A DNA stretch of 64,000 nucleotides from Thermococcus camini (GCF_904067545.1 NZ_LR881183.1:124001-188000); one strand, 5' to 3'. Positions 27,909-39,829 are shown, counted from the stretch's first letter. Notes: a model not told the origin generated them from the letters alone. A program made the numbers and translations.

Positions 27909-28070
27909 TCACCACCCTAGAAGCCACATCAGGATGAACGCTATTACTCCGATTTCCCACATGGTACCCAGTGGCAAACTGTCCCCATGTTTTGACTTTG
28001 TGTGCTTTAGGTGGAATATTGCTAAAATGTAGAAAAAGATTAGGAAGTCCAAAATTGTCCTGTAGTTCAT
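27909..28070 (-). CDS. Tiny two-helix membrane protein, 53 residues (possible immunity protein)
   Basis: Starts MNYRTILDFLIFFYILAIFH and ends EIGVIAFILMWLLGW, two membrane helices joined by a short basic loop (HLKHTKSKHGDS). A weak ribosome binding site (AGGGATGTGA) lies just upstream. The gene follows the 59-residue membrane protein by 43 bases and has the same helix-basic loop-helix plan, as if the two were duplicated. Both lie downstream of a gene for a secreted protein with a bacteriocin-like C-terminus, so an immunity role is a reasonable guess. The AT content is well above the flanking housekeeping genes. Confidence 0.6.
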   Translation of the reverse strand: MNYRTILDFLIFFYILAIFHLKHTKSKHGDSLPLGTMWEIGVIAFILMWLLGW

Positions 28071-28113
28071 TTTCACATCCCTGGCTTAGTTTTCGTTTTG
28101 TGGTTAAGAAAAA

Positions 28114-28293
28114 TTAATAATGGCGGTAACGGAGCCACAAACTAAAAAGAATCGCCCCAAAAAACAAGGCGATAGCAGCCCACATCTGCTTAGCATGGTC
28201 TTTTGTCCGTAATCCCACTATCCCAAAAGCAAGGGAATAAATGAAAAAGAAAACTCCAACGAGTACATCCATCGTGTTTGCGTTCAAGGGCAT
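28114..28293 (-). CDS. Tiny two-helix membrane protein, 59 residues (possible immunity protein)
   Basis: Begins MPLNANTMDVLVGVFFFIYS, a first helix, then GLRTKDHAKQMW as basic loop and AIALFFGAILFSLWLRYRHY as second helix with a basic end. It starts five bases after the stop of the bacteriocin-like gene, with GGTGA in the short gap, and so is translationally coupled to it. A TTG at the fourth codon is better spaced from that site and may be the true start. No family recognised. Confidence 0.65.
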   Translation of the reverse strand: MPLNANTMDVLVGVFFFIYSLAFGIVGLRTKDHAKQMWAAIALFFGAILFSLWLRYRHY

Positions 28294-28297
28294 CACC

Positions 28298-29071
28298 TTA
28301 GTTATGCCATATTATTGTCTGTCCCAGTACGTACTTCACGTAGATACCTTTATGACCCCCTAGTGCATCTATAGTATAAATAACTGTCGCGCTGGCCATC
28401 AATGCTGCTGCCGCTATAAGGGCAATACCTGCAGGAACCCCAGTATAAATTAAATATGCTGCTATCGCACCAGCTGTGGCTGACCCCTTCTCCAATATAC
28501 TAACGATATCTTGTGTTTCCTGTTCAGTGAATACAACTTTCCATCCCCACCAGTGGGGTCCATCAAATGATGCGTCTGGATGGATTATGTCTCCTTTGAA
28601 CGGGGCTGTGGAGACGGGCTGATAATAGGTTATTCTTTTGAATGGCTGGGACAGTTCTTGTATCTCACTCTTAGTGTACCTGTGAATCCTGACATTACCA
28701 TCTGTCACAGTTTTAACGACAATATTGTTCTCGGTGGTTTTTATAATCCGTGAGAGGCTTATGGATTTCCCATCGTAGATGCCCACTATTGATCCCTTGG
28801 GGGTGTGTATGGTGAATGCATAGTATGAACTGGCCTTATAGCCCTGAATATTTTCAATAGAAATCTCAGTTCTTGGTATTCCCAAGGCCGGGAGTTCATC
28901 TGAGACTATGGACAGTATCTTTGATTTATCTGTTTTAGATAGAGGGGATACTCGGAGCTGAATTGGTGTGTACTGGTTTTTTGAAACCACAGCGGTTGCA
29001 CTAGCACTTCCAGCCGTCACTCCCACCATCAGCAGTCCCAGCAGGACTGCCAACAGGGGCTTCCACCGCAA
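28298..29071 (-). CDS. Secreted protein with hydrophobic bacteriocin-like C-terminal segment
   Basis: A 257-residue protein. The signal peptide is RWKPLLAVLLGLLMVGVTAG with probable cleavage after SASA. The middle is a beta-rich region (ISLSRIIKTTENNIVVKTVT) reaching HPDASFDGPHWWGWKVVF. The last approximately 65 residues are a small-residue-rich hydrophobic stretch (GSATAGAIAAYLIYTGVPAG, then IALIAAAALMASATVIYTID) ending GQTIIWHN. That layout recalls precursor proteins of halocin C8 and of hydrophobic or circular bacteriocins. I chose TTG 29071 because GGAGGTG is six bases upstream and the TATA box at 29121-29130 would begin transcription after any earlier start. It heads a three-gene unit with two tiny membrane proteins. 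Confidence 0.65.
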   Translation of the reverse strand: MRWKPLLAVLLGLLMVGVTAGSASATAVVSKNQYTPIQLRVSPLSKTDKSKILSIVSDELPALGIPRTEISIENIQGYKASSYYAFTIHTPKGSIVGIYDGKSISLSRIIKTTENNIVVKTVTDGNVRIHRYTKSEIQELSQPFKRITYYQPVSTAPFKGDIIHPDASFDGPHWWGWKVVFTEQETQDIVSILEKGSATAGAIAAYLIYTGVPAGIALIAAAALMASATVIYTIDALGGHKGIYVKYVLGQTIIWHN

Positions 29072-29120
29072 GTGGTCCACCTCCATGGGTTGTCTGCACT
29101 CAACACTGTGCAACTTTTCC

Positions 29121-29130
29121 TTATAAATTT
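29121..29130 (-). promoter_or_regulatory. TATA box of the bacteriocin-like cassette
   Basis: On the minus strand AAATTTATAA, about 50 bases before the TTG start, with an AT-rich upstream flank. Transcription should start near 29098, which rules out translation from the upstream in-frame codons around 29215. Confidence 0.55.
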
Positions 29131-29280
29131 TTCCGTTTACTATAAGTAAGACTTCTTCCTTTTTTTTCGAGTATAGATTTATTCTAACCATTATTTTCCT
29201 CTTAGAACGAGCCAAAAGAAGTCAGAGTAAAAGAGTTGCATAGCGATGCAACGGAAAGTGTGGGAAGAGAGAAGAAAACC

Positions 29281-29742
29281 TCACTCCCTCACCACAACCG
29301 GGAACTCCTCCCAGGGGAAGACTATCCACTTGTCGGTGCGGAAGACATAGAAGTCCGGAACCACCTTCGTCCAGGGCTTCATGCTGAGGCACGCTACCTT
29401 AACCTCGCTCGCCCCTGCCTTCTTGACCTCCTCGATGACGACTTCGAGGGTCTTCCCGGTGTCGCTGACGTCGTCCACTATAACGACCTTCTTGCCCTCC
29501 AGGGAGCCGTGGAGGGGGATGGTTATGAGCGGCTTCTCCATCCTCTCCTCGATGTCCTTGTAGAACTTTACATCTATCACCTTGACCTCTAAGTCACCGA
29601 GGATGTGGCTGAGCCTCACGGCCGGGATGAGTCCGCCCCTCGCGACGCCGACGATAACGTCGGGTTTATACTCCCTCAGCCTGTCTGCGAGCGCAAAGAT
29701 GGCCCTGTCAATCTGCCACCAGGTGAGGTAAACTTTGTCCAT
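29281..29742 (-). CDS. Purine phosphoribosyltransferase (xanthine/guanine type)
   Basis: A 153-residue PRTase. The PRPP-binding motif is VVIVDDVSDTGKTLEVV and the N-terminal region has DVIVGVARGGLIPAVRLSHI. This is the usual pattern of archaeal Gpt/Hpt-like salvage enzymes, which join a purine base to PRPP. The ATG is preceded by GGAGGTG. Which base it prefers cannot be read from the sequence. Confidence 0.9.
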   Translation of the reverse strand: MDKVYLTWWQIDRAIFALADRLREYKPDVIVGVARGGLIPAVRLSHILGDLEVKVIDVKFYKDIEERMEKPLITIPLHGSLEGKKVVIVDDVSDTGKTLEVVIEEVKKAGASEVKVACLSMKPWTKVVPDFYVFRTDKWIVFPWEEFPVVVRE

Positions 29743-29874
29743 GTTAACACCTCCGAATAGCGTGAGTTTTGACCCTCACAACTTAAGGCTTTTGGATGAT
29801 GGATAGAAGTTAAAGTCCTTCGCTTAAAAAGCCTCCGTTGGCAGGAAAATGTTAAAATTAAGAAAAGATGGGGA

Positions 29875-32628
<2,754 letters not shown>

Positions 32629-32796
32629 TTATCTATCGTTGCCCCTGTTAGGAGAAGCATCAGCATGCCCCTATGGTGCGCCCGGTAAATATACCTTGCC
32701 CCACCCAGTGTTGCCATGGTGACGAATTTGGGCTTCAAAATTTGCCCGGAGGGTGAAGGGATAGAAAAATGGGATGTCGGATAATTTATCCATATG

Positions 32797-33231
32797 TCAA
32801 AGGGTTTCGTAGACCAGTTTAAGCCGGTAGGCGTGTTTTAGCTCCTCCCCGGCCATCATTTTGAATATGTGTCCCAGGGAACCGCCCAGTATTTGGGCGA
32901 GCTTTGTGTAGAGCTCGTAGGCATGCTTCTCCCTCACGAGGGCGTCGAGCACCAATTCCTCGAGGCTATCAGGCTTTGCCCTCTCATCACCCAACATTGG
33001 TTCGAGGGACAGGGAATCGAGGTAGTCTATGACCGCGGTTCCCTCCAAACTTCCCTCGGCGAGCAGTGCCTCGAGGGTTTTCCTGTGCCTCAGCTCTTCC
33101 TCAGCCATCAGCTGAAACGTCTCCACCAGATCGGGCCTCTCAAAGGTGGCGAAGGTCTCACCGAGCTTGTGAAGGTTGTACAGCTCGTTCTCCTGCCAGA
33201 CCAGCCTCTCAAGGAGTTCCCCAAGTTTCAT
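32797..33231 (-). CDS. Ferritin-like (rubrerythrin-type) diiron protein
   Basis: A 144-residue four-helix protein. AEEELRHRKTLEALL and GEELKHAYRLKLVYE are two ExxH motifs, with EKHAYELYTKLAQ and ENELYNLHKLGE as the partner helices, which together form a ferritin-like diiron site. There is no rubredoxin domain. Proteins of this type often reduce peroxide or store iron, but the activity here is not determined. Its ATG overlaps the stop of the HAD phosphatase (ATGA), so the two are translationally coupled. Confidence 0.8.
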   Translation of the reverse strand: MKLGELLERLVWQENELYNLHKLGETFATFERPDLVETFQLMAEEELRHRKTLEALLAEGSLEGTAVIDYLDSLSLEPMLGDERAKPDSLEELVLDALVREKHAYELYTKLAQILGGSLGHIFKMMAGEELKHAYRLKLVYETL

Positions 33232-34046
33232 TCCGATGCCTCCACGAAGGTCTTCAGGTAGTCGAGGAGCTCTTTAACGCTCGGAAGGATGATGTTTGGA
33301 ACTATGCCGGTTTTTTCAACATCTCCCGGCGTGTTTACCCCCGTCAGAACCATTACCGCCTTCATGCCGAAGCGTTTGGCGAAGACGATGTCTGTGTCGA
33401 GCCTGTCGCCGACCATCCAGATTTCATCAACGTCCCCGAACCCTCTTAGCCTCTCCCTGGCCACCTCGAAGGCCGGTTCGTTGGGCTTGCCTATCACCAG
33501 CGGCTCCACGCCCGTTGAGGCCCTCAACGCGGCTATTATCGCCCCGGCCCCGGGGTGAATACCGTCCTCTGCGGGGTACGTGGTGTCTGGGTTGGTGCCT
33601 ATGAACCCAGCGCCGTTCCTTACCGCCAGCGTGGCGTACTTGAGCTTCTCGTAGGTCAGCTCCGGGTCGAGGCCGACGACGACGTATTTGACCTCTCTCC
33701 ATCCTCCATTTCTGGCTTCATCGACGCCAACGATCCCCCATCCTAGGCGCTCCATCTCCCTGTGCAGCCCTTCCCCGCCGATGACGAGGATTTTCCCCGG
33801 TTCGAGGTGTTTTTCCATGTAGAGCCTCGTTGCCAGGCCGGAGGTTACTATCGCCTCCTCGGGGACGTCTATGCCCATGGAGAGGAGCTTTTTCCGGTAC
33901 ATGGAGGGATCCTTTGTGGAGTTGTTGGTGAGGAAGATGAAGGGAATACCCCTATCCCTCAGGAATTCTATCAACTCCCTGGCACCGTCAACCGGTTTGT
34001 TTCCCCTGTAGAGAACGCCGTCCATGTCGAAGATTAGACCTATCAT
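33228..34046 (-). CDS. HAD-superfamily IIA phosphatase (NagD-like)
   Basis: A 272-residue sugar or nucleotide phosphatase. Motif I is DMDGVLYRG (catalytic Asp pair), motif II IFLTNNSTKD, the Lys of motif III is in VIGKPNEPAF, and motif IV is WMVGDRLDTDIVFAKRFG. The cap domain is of type C2. Archaeal members hydrolyse phosphoglycolate or p-nitrophenylphosphate; the physiological substrate here is unknown. It is the first gene of a two-gene operon with the ferritin-like protein. Confidence 0.9.
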   Translation of the reverse strand: MIGLIFDMDGVLYRGNKPVDGARELIEFLRDRGIPFIFLTNNSTKDPSMYRKKLLSMGIDVPEEAIVTSGLATRLYMEKHLEPGKILVIGGEGLHREMERLGWGIVGVDEARNGGWREVKYVVVGLDPELTYEKLKYATLAVRNGAGFIGTNPDTTYPAEDGIHPGAGAIIAALRASTGVEPLVIGKPNEPAFEVARERLRGFGDVDEIWMVGDRLDTDIVFAKRFGMKAVMVLTGVNTPGDVEKTGIVPNIILPSVKELLDYLKTFVEASE

Positions 34047-34094
34047 CTACAATCACCCGCTTGATGTTGGTGGAGTCGTTGGGGGTTTTAATGA

Positions 34095-36212
34095 TTACCT
34101 ACGCTTTTGGGTCCCGTTGGTTATGATGGCATGGCTTTCATCGTTGCATACTGTGCTCACAATAGCCCGATTGTACCCGTCGTTGTGAATTTCATCGACT
34201 TCAAGACGCTCCCCGCTTGCGGGATCCCAGAATCCAAGCCGTATTGTGTAGCACCCGCTGGGGATCTGGACTACGTAGGATTCTGTTACTGTATCGCCTG
34301 GTTGCCACGATGAAGTGGGGCATTTTCCTCCACAGGGGCCGTGATCCTGCTGGAATTTCGCGTCTATACTCCCTTTGGGGGTGAAATGGACAAAGATGAT
34401 ATAATCTTTTTTGACCTTTTTGAGGGATTTCCAGGTGTATGTTATTAGAACCGTGCTCCTTGAGATTTCACTTAGATTGTATATACAGAACCTTGTCAGT
34501 TCGATGCTGTTTCCGAAAACTGCAGAGATGTTCTCGCAGTTATCACTGTCAGACTTCTCTTCGGGGAGGGGAGTACTGTTCCTCCTTGCATACAATACTC
34601 CAATAGCCCCGTCTGGAAATTTGTATCTGGATACTGGATAGAACTCTCTGGTGATGTTGTTGTACTTTTTAAATATTGCCCGAGCTCTCTTCACATAGTC
34701 AAGTGCCCACGGCTCCGATAGGAATCCTCCCTCTGTGTAGAGCACGTAATCTGCCGATAGTAAGGGAATTATATTCCTCTCATTGGTGGGTTCTATGACA
34801 TCTATGTGCTTGTCTTCCATCAAACTTCTGTATCTCAATGGCCAGGAGATCCATGGATTCTGGGCCAGAATATAGAGTGTCACGGGATCGTCACTTGTAT
34901 CGTTGATGTCTGCAAGTATCTCCTTAATGTTCCAATCCCTTTCGTCTGTCTTCAGGTACTCCGCCCATTCAACATGACCGAAAATCCTGCTCTCATAGAA
35001 TCCGGTTGCAAAAATTCTGCCCCCTGATACTGGGATCATGTTAGGATCCTCTATGAGTGTTCTCTGGGAGATAACGCCCTGAAACGTTAGAACGTTCACA
35101 ATTCCAGATACCATTAAGACGATGGTAACTGCAATTGCTGCATATTTTTTTCGTTTGAATATCTTGTGTATCCCTATCCCAATCACCAGTCCCATAAATG
35201 GTATCATGGGCATGAGGAACCGGGGTGCTTTGTTTCTAGTCAATGTGAATATCAGGAACCCCGTGATTATTTGAATAATCAGGAGGCTCTCAAAGTCGTC
35301 TTTTCTAAGCTTGAGGACTACAATGAACATCCCAATTAACACGATGGTTCCAAGTAGCCCGAAATAGTAATTTATGCTTGAACTGGGGTAATATATGAAA
35401 GATTGCAGCGTTAGAATTGGGGGATCCCCTTCAAGGGCACCGCTGACTTGGCTGTTGTACTTTAGTGCCGAGAGCAGGGCTTTGAAGTTCGGTATGTACC
35501 ACCAGCCCGCCACCAGTACTGCCAAAACGCTCAGCGTAAGGAGGTTCTTGAGCTCATTTTTTCTTTGTTTCAGGATTCCTCTTATCCCGAGGGTCAGAGG
35601 GCTGATGGACAGGTTCAACTCGTAAAAAACCGGAACCATGACAAAGATCGGAAAGGTCCACTTTGCCAGTAGTCCCGCCCCTAGAGAAATCCCCGAGAGG
35701 ACGGAGTATCTTCTTGATCTGAAACCGTTGCTCTTTAGGAGTAAGTACCAGGTTAGTACTGCCATGGCGGTAAGGGGGATGTCCAGCATGAATGTTATTG
35801 CCTGATCCAGGATTAGCGGGGAAGTTAGGACCGCAAACACTGCAATAATGGAGGGGACTCTGCTTCCAGTAAACTCCGAAAGCTTGTACAACGCGTAGAC
35901 CAGTATCACAATGAACACGGCGTTTTCGATGAATATGCCGACTCTGGGATCTGGGCCTGTAATCGCGTAGATCGGGATGGGAATTAACGTTGCCAGTGGG
36001 GGATAGTATCGGTCTATCGTTATCATGGAGTGAGGGGATAGGGTTCGGATGGCTTGATAATATTTGATGCTGTCCATAAAATGGATCGCCGGATCCCATA
36101 TCATCGGTGTCATAGTCGTGCCGAAGACATTAGTCAGTATCAACACGATGAAAAGTGTTGTGATTACTATTATTGTGCTCTTTTCTATACCTTCATTCAA
36201 GGAGGCTTTCAT
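34095..36212 (-). CDS. GT39/ArnT-like integral membrane glycosyltransferase
   Basis: A 705-residue GT-C protein. The N-terminal half has about ten membrane helices (VITTLFIVLILTNVFGTTMT at the start; LTAMAVLTWYLLL). The first loop includes MIWDPAIHFMDSIKYYQ, equivalent to the Asp-containing loop of PMT/ArnT enzymes. The C-terminal approximately 300 residues are extracellular, with several N-x-S/T sequons and a short cysteine pair (HGPCGGKCPTSSW). Such enzymes transfer a sugar from a polyprenyl-phosphate donor to glycans or proteins outside the cell. The base composition is AT-richer than neighbours, which suggests acquisition. It stands next to aglB. Confidence 0.75.
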   Translation of the reverse strand: MKASLNEGIEKSTIIVITTLFIVLILTNVFGTTMTPMIWDPAIHFMDSIKYYQAIRTLSPHSMITIDRYYPPLATLIPIPIYAITGPDPRVGIFIENAVFIVILVYALYKLSEFTGSRVPSIIAVFAVLTSPLILDQAITFMLDIPLTAMAVLTWYLLLKSNGFRSRRYSVLSGISLGAGLLAKWTFPIFVMVPVFYELNLSISPLTLGIRGILKQRKNELKNLLTLSVLAVLVAGWWYIPNFKALLSALKYNSQVSGALEGDPPILTLQSFIYYPSSSINYYFGLLGTIVLIGMFIVVLKLRKDDFESLLIIQIITGFLIFTLTRNKAPRFLMPMIPFMGLVIGIGIHKIFKRKKYAAIAVTIVLMVSGIVNVLTFQGVISQRTLIEDPNMIPVSGGRIFATGFYESRIFGHVEWAEYLKTDERDWNIKEILADINDTSDDPVTLYILAQNPWISWPLRYRSLMEDKHIDVIEPTNERNIIPLLSADYVLYTEGGFLSEPWALDYVKRARAIFKKYNNITREFYPVSRYKFPDGAIGVLYARRNSTPLPEEKSDSDNCENISAVFGNSIELTRFCIYNLSEISRSTVLITYTWKSLKKVKKDYIIFVHFTPKGSIDAKFQQDHGPCGGKCPTSSWQPGDTVTESYVVQIPSGCYTIRLGFWDPASGERLEVDEIHNDGYNRAIVSTVCNDESHAIITNGTQKRR

Positions 36213-36244
36213 TTAACATCCCCCTAACAGGGAGGGATATTGAT

Positions 36245-38590
36245 TTAAATATCTTTTGTCCTAAATGTGCCTCTATCCAGCACCTTTCCATTCCTTTCAT
36301 AGGTATATCTCACGACGGCACTGCCTTCTAGCCCAGGGGGTAGAGGGAACTCATCCAACCCCCTCACGTCGTAGCTTTCCTCGAAGACCCTAGTGCCGTT
36401 GTCCATAAAGCCCTCGAGTATCAGGCGCGTCCCAGTGGCGTTCGCGAACTCCAGGATAATCTTTCCTTCTCTGGAAACAACGGCCACGTTGGGGTGTTCG
36501 AATCTGAAGATCTTGACGTATCCTCCGTCGGAGTACACCATGCGGTATCCTGGCAGGCTCTCCGTGAACATCAGCCTTGCGAGGGTTGTGTTGAAAGCTT
36601 TCCAGTTCATAAGGACTGCGTAGCCGTAATTCAGGTTTATGTACACGAAGGCCTCCGCCTTTGGGCCCCCTGTGACGTTTACAGCCTTTGCGCCATGTCC
36701 CCCCTCCACGAAAGCCCCCAGCGGTGAGAACGCGCTTCCACCCACGCTGACAATGATGTTCCAGCCGTTCTTTTCAGGCCGGGCCGTTATTGAGTACCCG
36801 TCCTGCGCGAAGATCAGAGTGTTCCCGCTCTCTTCAACCAGGGGGATCGGTACCATCGGGTAGTCCTTAACCGGAACCCCTGCAGTCTTCAGCACCGCCG
36901 GGAACTTGAGGACGGTGTCGTAGGAGACGATGACATAATCAACGCCGAGGTTCATCAGCTCTTCCTCGCCAACGAGGCCGAGGTAGTACTTTGCCGTCAG
37001 TTCGTCAGGCACGCCCCTGGAGGGGGTTGCCCTGTGGGAGAAGTACGTCACCCAGTACCCCTGGTCCCACCAGGTGAGGACGACATCGTTTTTGCTGGAT
37101 GTTTCCTCGAGCACCTTAAGGGCGGTCTCCCATTTCTCGTTCACGAAGGGCCTTGCGTTCAGCGTGTGCTGGATCCCCAGGACGCCCGACGGTATTATCA
37201 GGAGTGCCACCACCGCTGCGGTGATGTATTTCCTATTCCTGATATTTTTCTCTCTCAGGAGATTCATCAGCTCGACCGTCCCGATCCCTGCCAGAGCCGC
37301 CACCGCCAGCGAGCCGATGAACAGGAATCTGGTCCAGAGAACCATCATAATGAGCCCTGGAATTGCGAAGCCCAGAACGATGAAGTCAGGTATCTTGACC
37401 TGTGAGGGCCTCATACGGAGGGCAAAGAAGGGAGTTGCGAGCAGGAGGGTTCCGTAGGAGATCCATGCGTCCCTCAGGGACGTCCTCTGGGTCTCGGCTA
37501 TGGCTTCGTCCCCGAACCTCTGGAGGAACGTCAGAAACACGCTCTCGATTAATCCCCTGTAGTGGATCCCCATGATTACTCCTGCGAGCGTTATGATGGC
37601 TACGAGGGCCACCCTATGGCGGGTATCTCCCAGAACGTGTGAGGCCGCGAGGAGGAGGACTATCAGCAGCACCATGAGGGGAACGGCGTATTTCAGGTAT
37701 GCGAGCAGGAAGGCGTCCTTCACCAACCCAAACTCCAGGCCCAGCTTTTCTGCGGCCGCAGCTCCGTCCGGACGGTTCCAGCCGAACATTCCGTAGCCAA
37801 GGTGGGGGCCTAGGGAGTTTGCCATCAGGGCGCCCACTGCGGTTGACAGGGTCAGAGCGAGGGAATCAACGAAAGCCCAGGGTTTTCTGAGGAGCAGGCT
37901 CCCCAGGGCTAGGAAGGCCGCGTTGGCGAGCAGGAGTACGAATATCAGATAGTAGGCACTCCAGAATCCTGCGGCCAGCCCTGCCGCGAGCCCGGGGATC
38001 AGGTAGAGGATGAGCACCCCGCGTCCCAGCTTCTTTCTGAGCTTTGGGGAGAGCGCCAACCCGATCCCCAGGAGTGCCAGGGAGTACCAGAGCAGCAGGT
38101 AGTTGTCGCCGCGGTAGTAGTTCGCCATCGAGCGGAAGATGTGTCCGAAGGAGATCGCCATGAATACTGCTGAGAGGGCGGCTTCTGTGTTGCTGTACAG
38201 GTTTTTTATGGCGATGTACGCGAAGATGATGGTCACGGTGCCCACTATTGCGGGGGTCACGCGGAATGCCTCACCGATGGATACTCCAAGGGGGGAGAGA
38301 AGTTTGTACAGGTAGAATGGCGGCATCCAGAACCACTTCGGATGGAACTGGTCAATCAGCATTCCCCAGGGTGCGTTGGCGTAGGGGAAGAAGTTTACCC
38401 AGCTCCCCAGGGCGGCGGAGTACTCGACGTATGTCGCATGGAAATATGTGTCATAACCCAGAAAGTAGCTGAACCTCATGGGTATCAGACGGAGGATAAG
38501 GGCTAGGAGTATTATACCCGGAAGAAGATACCTTGTTTTTATAAGGCTCCCCAGACCAACCCTGGGCTCCCTGGTTTTTGGAGTATCCAC
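36245..38590 (-). CDS. aglB: Oligosaccharyltransferase AglB (STT3 family), copy 1
   Basis: A 781-residue enzyme that moves a lipid-linked glycan to Asn in N-x-S/T. It has about 13 membrane helices, the first loop FLGYDTYFHATYVEY with the metal-binding Asp, YYRGDNYLLLWY as second acidic motif, and the signature WWDQGYWVTYF in the large C-terminal domain. I chose GTG 38590: GGGG lies about five bases upstream and a TATA box (CTTTTTAATACT, about 38619-38630) fits. A longer open frame reaching 39325 is only the antisense of the next gene. The C-terminal 130 residues closely match copy 2 at 61522. Confidence 0.93.
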   Translation of the reverse strand: MDTPKTREPRVGLGSLIKTRYLLPGIILLALILRLIPMRFSYFLGYDTYFHATYVEYSAALGSWVNFFPYANAPWGMLIDQFHPKWFWMPPFYLYKLLSPLGVSIGEAFRVTPAIVGTVTIIFAYIAIKNLYSNTEAALSAVFMAISFGHIFRSMANYYRGDNYLLLWYSLALLGIGLALSPKLRKKLGRGVLILYLIPGLAAGLAAGFWSAYYLIFVLLLANAAFLALGSLLLRKPWAFVDSLALTLSTAVGALMANSLGPHLGYGMFGWNRPDGAAAAEKLGLEFGLVKDAFLLAYLKYAVPLMVLLIVLLLAASHVLGDTRHRVALVAIITLAGVIMGIHYRGLIESVFLTFLQRFGDEAIAETQRTSLRDAWISYGTLLLATPFFALRMRPSQVKIPDFIVLGFAIPGLIMMVLWTRFLFIGSLAVAALAGIGTVELMNLLREKNIRNRKYITAAVVALLIIPSGVLGIQHTLNARPFVNEKWETALKVLEETSSKNDVVLTWWDQGYWVTYFSHRATPSRGVPDELTAKYYLGLVGEEELMNLGVDYVIVSYDTVLKFPAVLKTAGVPVKDYPMVPIPLVEESGNTLIFAQDGYSITARPEKNGWNIIVSVGGSAFSPLGAFVEGGHGAKAVNVTGGPKAEAFVYINLNYGYAVLMNWKAFNTTLARLMFTESLPGYRMVYSDGGYVKIFRFEHPNVAVVSREGKIILEFANATGTRLILEGFMDNGTRVFEESYDVRGLDEFPLPPGLEGSAVVRYTYERNGKVLDRGTFRTKDI

Positions 38591-38704
38591 TTGAATCCCC
38601 ACGGGGATACCTTCGGCTGGAGTATTAAAAAGTATTGTGTTTTCATCGTGTGAGGGGATATTTTTAAATTGGGTAGTTACTAGCTCTAGTGGGGAGAGTC
38701 TGGA

Positions 38705-39829
38705 ATGAGGATAGCGTTCATCTACGATGCCCTCTACCCAGAGGTCAAGGGAGGCGTGGAGCGAAGGCTCTACGAACTCGGGAAGCGGTTGGCCAGAAAG
38801 CACGAGGTTCACTGGTACACCTTTGGATGGTGGGGGGGTAAAGGGACTATTGAGAGGGATGGGATAACGATCCACGGCCTGGGGAAGCCCGTTGAGCTGT
38901 ACATGGGCGGTGTAAGGAGCCCCCTCGAGGCCTTGCAGTTTTCCCTGAGGGTGCTCATGGGAGAGGTTGACTCGTACGATGTGGTGGACTGTCAGGAGTT
39001 TCCTTACCTTCACGCCTATCCCTCCAGATGGAAGTTCAGCGGCTCCGAGGCCTTCGTGATAACCTGGCACGAGTACTGGGGGGAGTACTGGAACGAGTAC
39101 CTTGCCGCGGGCTCTTCCGTTGGAGGAGCCATTGAGAGAAATCTCCTGAAGCTGACGGAAAATCACCTCGTCGTTTCCATGCACACACTGCACAGGCTGA
39201 AAGGGTTGAGGAGGCTCAACTTCGGCCTCGTCCCCAACGGGATAGATTTCGAGTTTATCCGCTCGGTTGAGCCGCATCCCGAACTGTGGTACGACGCGGT
39301 CTTCGTTGGTCGCCTCATCGAGCACAAGAACGTGGGGCTCCTCCTCGAGGCTCTGCGCATAATACTGCGTGACGTTCCCTCGTTCCGGGTTGGAATCGTG
39401 GGGGACGGCCCCATGAGGGGAGAGCTTGAGCGGATGGCCCGTGAACTGGGGGTTGAGAAGAATGTGGACTTCCTCGGCTTTCTTCCGCGTTTCGAGGAAG
39501 TAGTTTCCGTCGTCAAATCCTCGCGGGTCTTCGCGTTCCCTTCCCTCAGGGAGGGATTTGGGATAGCCGTGCTGGAGGCCAACGCTGCCGGCATTCCGGC
39601 GGTCGTTGTCAGTGCCCCAATGAACGCCTCCGCAGACCTCATCATCGCGGGCAGAAATGGTTACGTCAGTGACCCTACCCCCGTGGACTTTGCAAGGAAA
39701 CTCTTATTAGTGTGGGAGGACTCTCACCGCATGAGGCGTCCTTCCGTTTCATACGCCCGCAGGTATGACTGGGACAACGTTGCAAATCAGCTTGAAAGGT
39801 ATTACAAAGGTGTTGTCAATGGAGCCTGA
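38705..39829 (+). CDS. GT4-family glycosyltransferase
   Basis: A 374-residue GT-B enzyme. The acceptor domain starts MRIAFIYDALYPEVKGGVER with the glycine loop. The donor domain includes YDAVFVGRLIEHKNVGLLLE and FAFPSLREGFGIAVLEANAA with the E-x7-E motif of retaining GT4 enzymes. It probably adds a hexose to the lipid-linked N-glycan or another surface glycan in the cytosol. It is divergent from aglB, shares the promoter region, and overlaps the following GT2 gene by 11 bases, starting a three-gene operon. Confidence 0.9.
   Translation: MRIAFIYDALYPEVKGGVERRLYELGKRLARKHEVHWYTFGWWGGKGTIERDGITIHGLGKPVELYMGGVRSPLEALQFSLRVLMGEVDSYDVVDCQEFPYLHAYPSRWKFSGSEAFVITWHEYWGEYWNEYLAAGSSVGGAIERNLLKLTENHLVVSMHTLHRLKGLRRLNFGLVPNGIDFEFIRSVEPHPELWYDAVFVGRLIEHKNVGLLLEALRIILRDVPSFRVGIVGDGPMRGELERMARELGVEKNVDFLGFLPRFEEVVSVVKSSRVFAFPSLREGFGIAVLEANAAGIPAVVVSAPMNASADLIIAGRNGYVSDPTPVDFARKLLLVWEDSHRMRRPSVSYARRYDWDNVANQLERYYKGVVNGA

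Noticed and set aside
29072-29215. Upstream extension of the bacteriocin-like protein starting MARSKRKIMV
   Set aside because: It lies upstream of or across the TATA box at 29121 and would bury the signal peptide; the TTG at 29071 has an ideal ribosome binding site.
38591-39325. N-terminal extension of AglB copy 1 by about 245 residues
   Set aside because: This part is antisense to the GT4 gene at 38705; the TATA box and ribosome binding site place the start at 38590, and AglB proteins begin with a membrane helix as obtained there.
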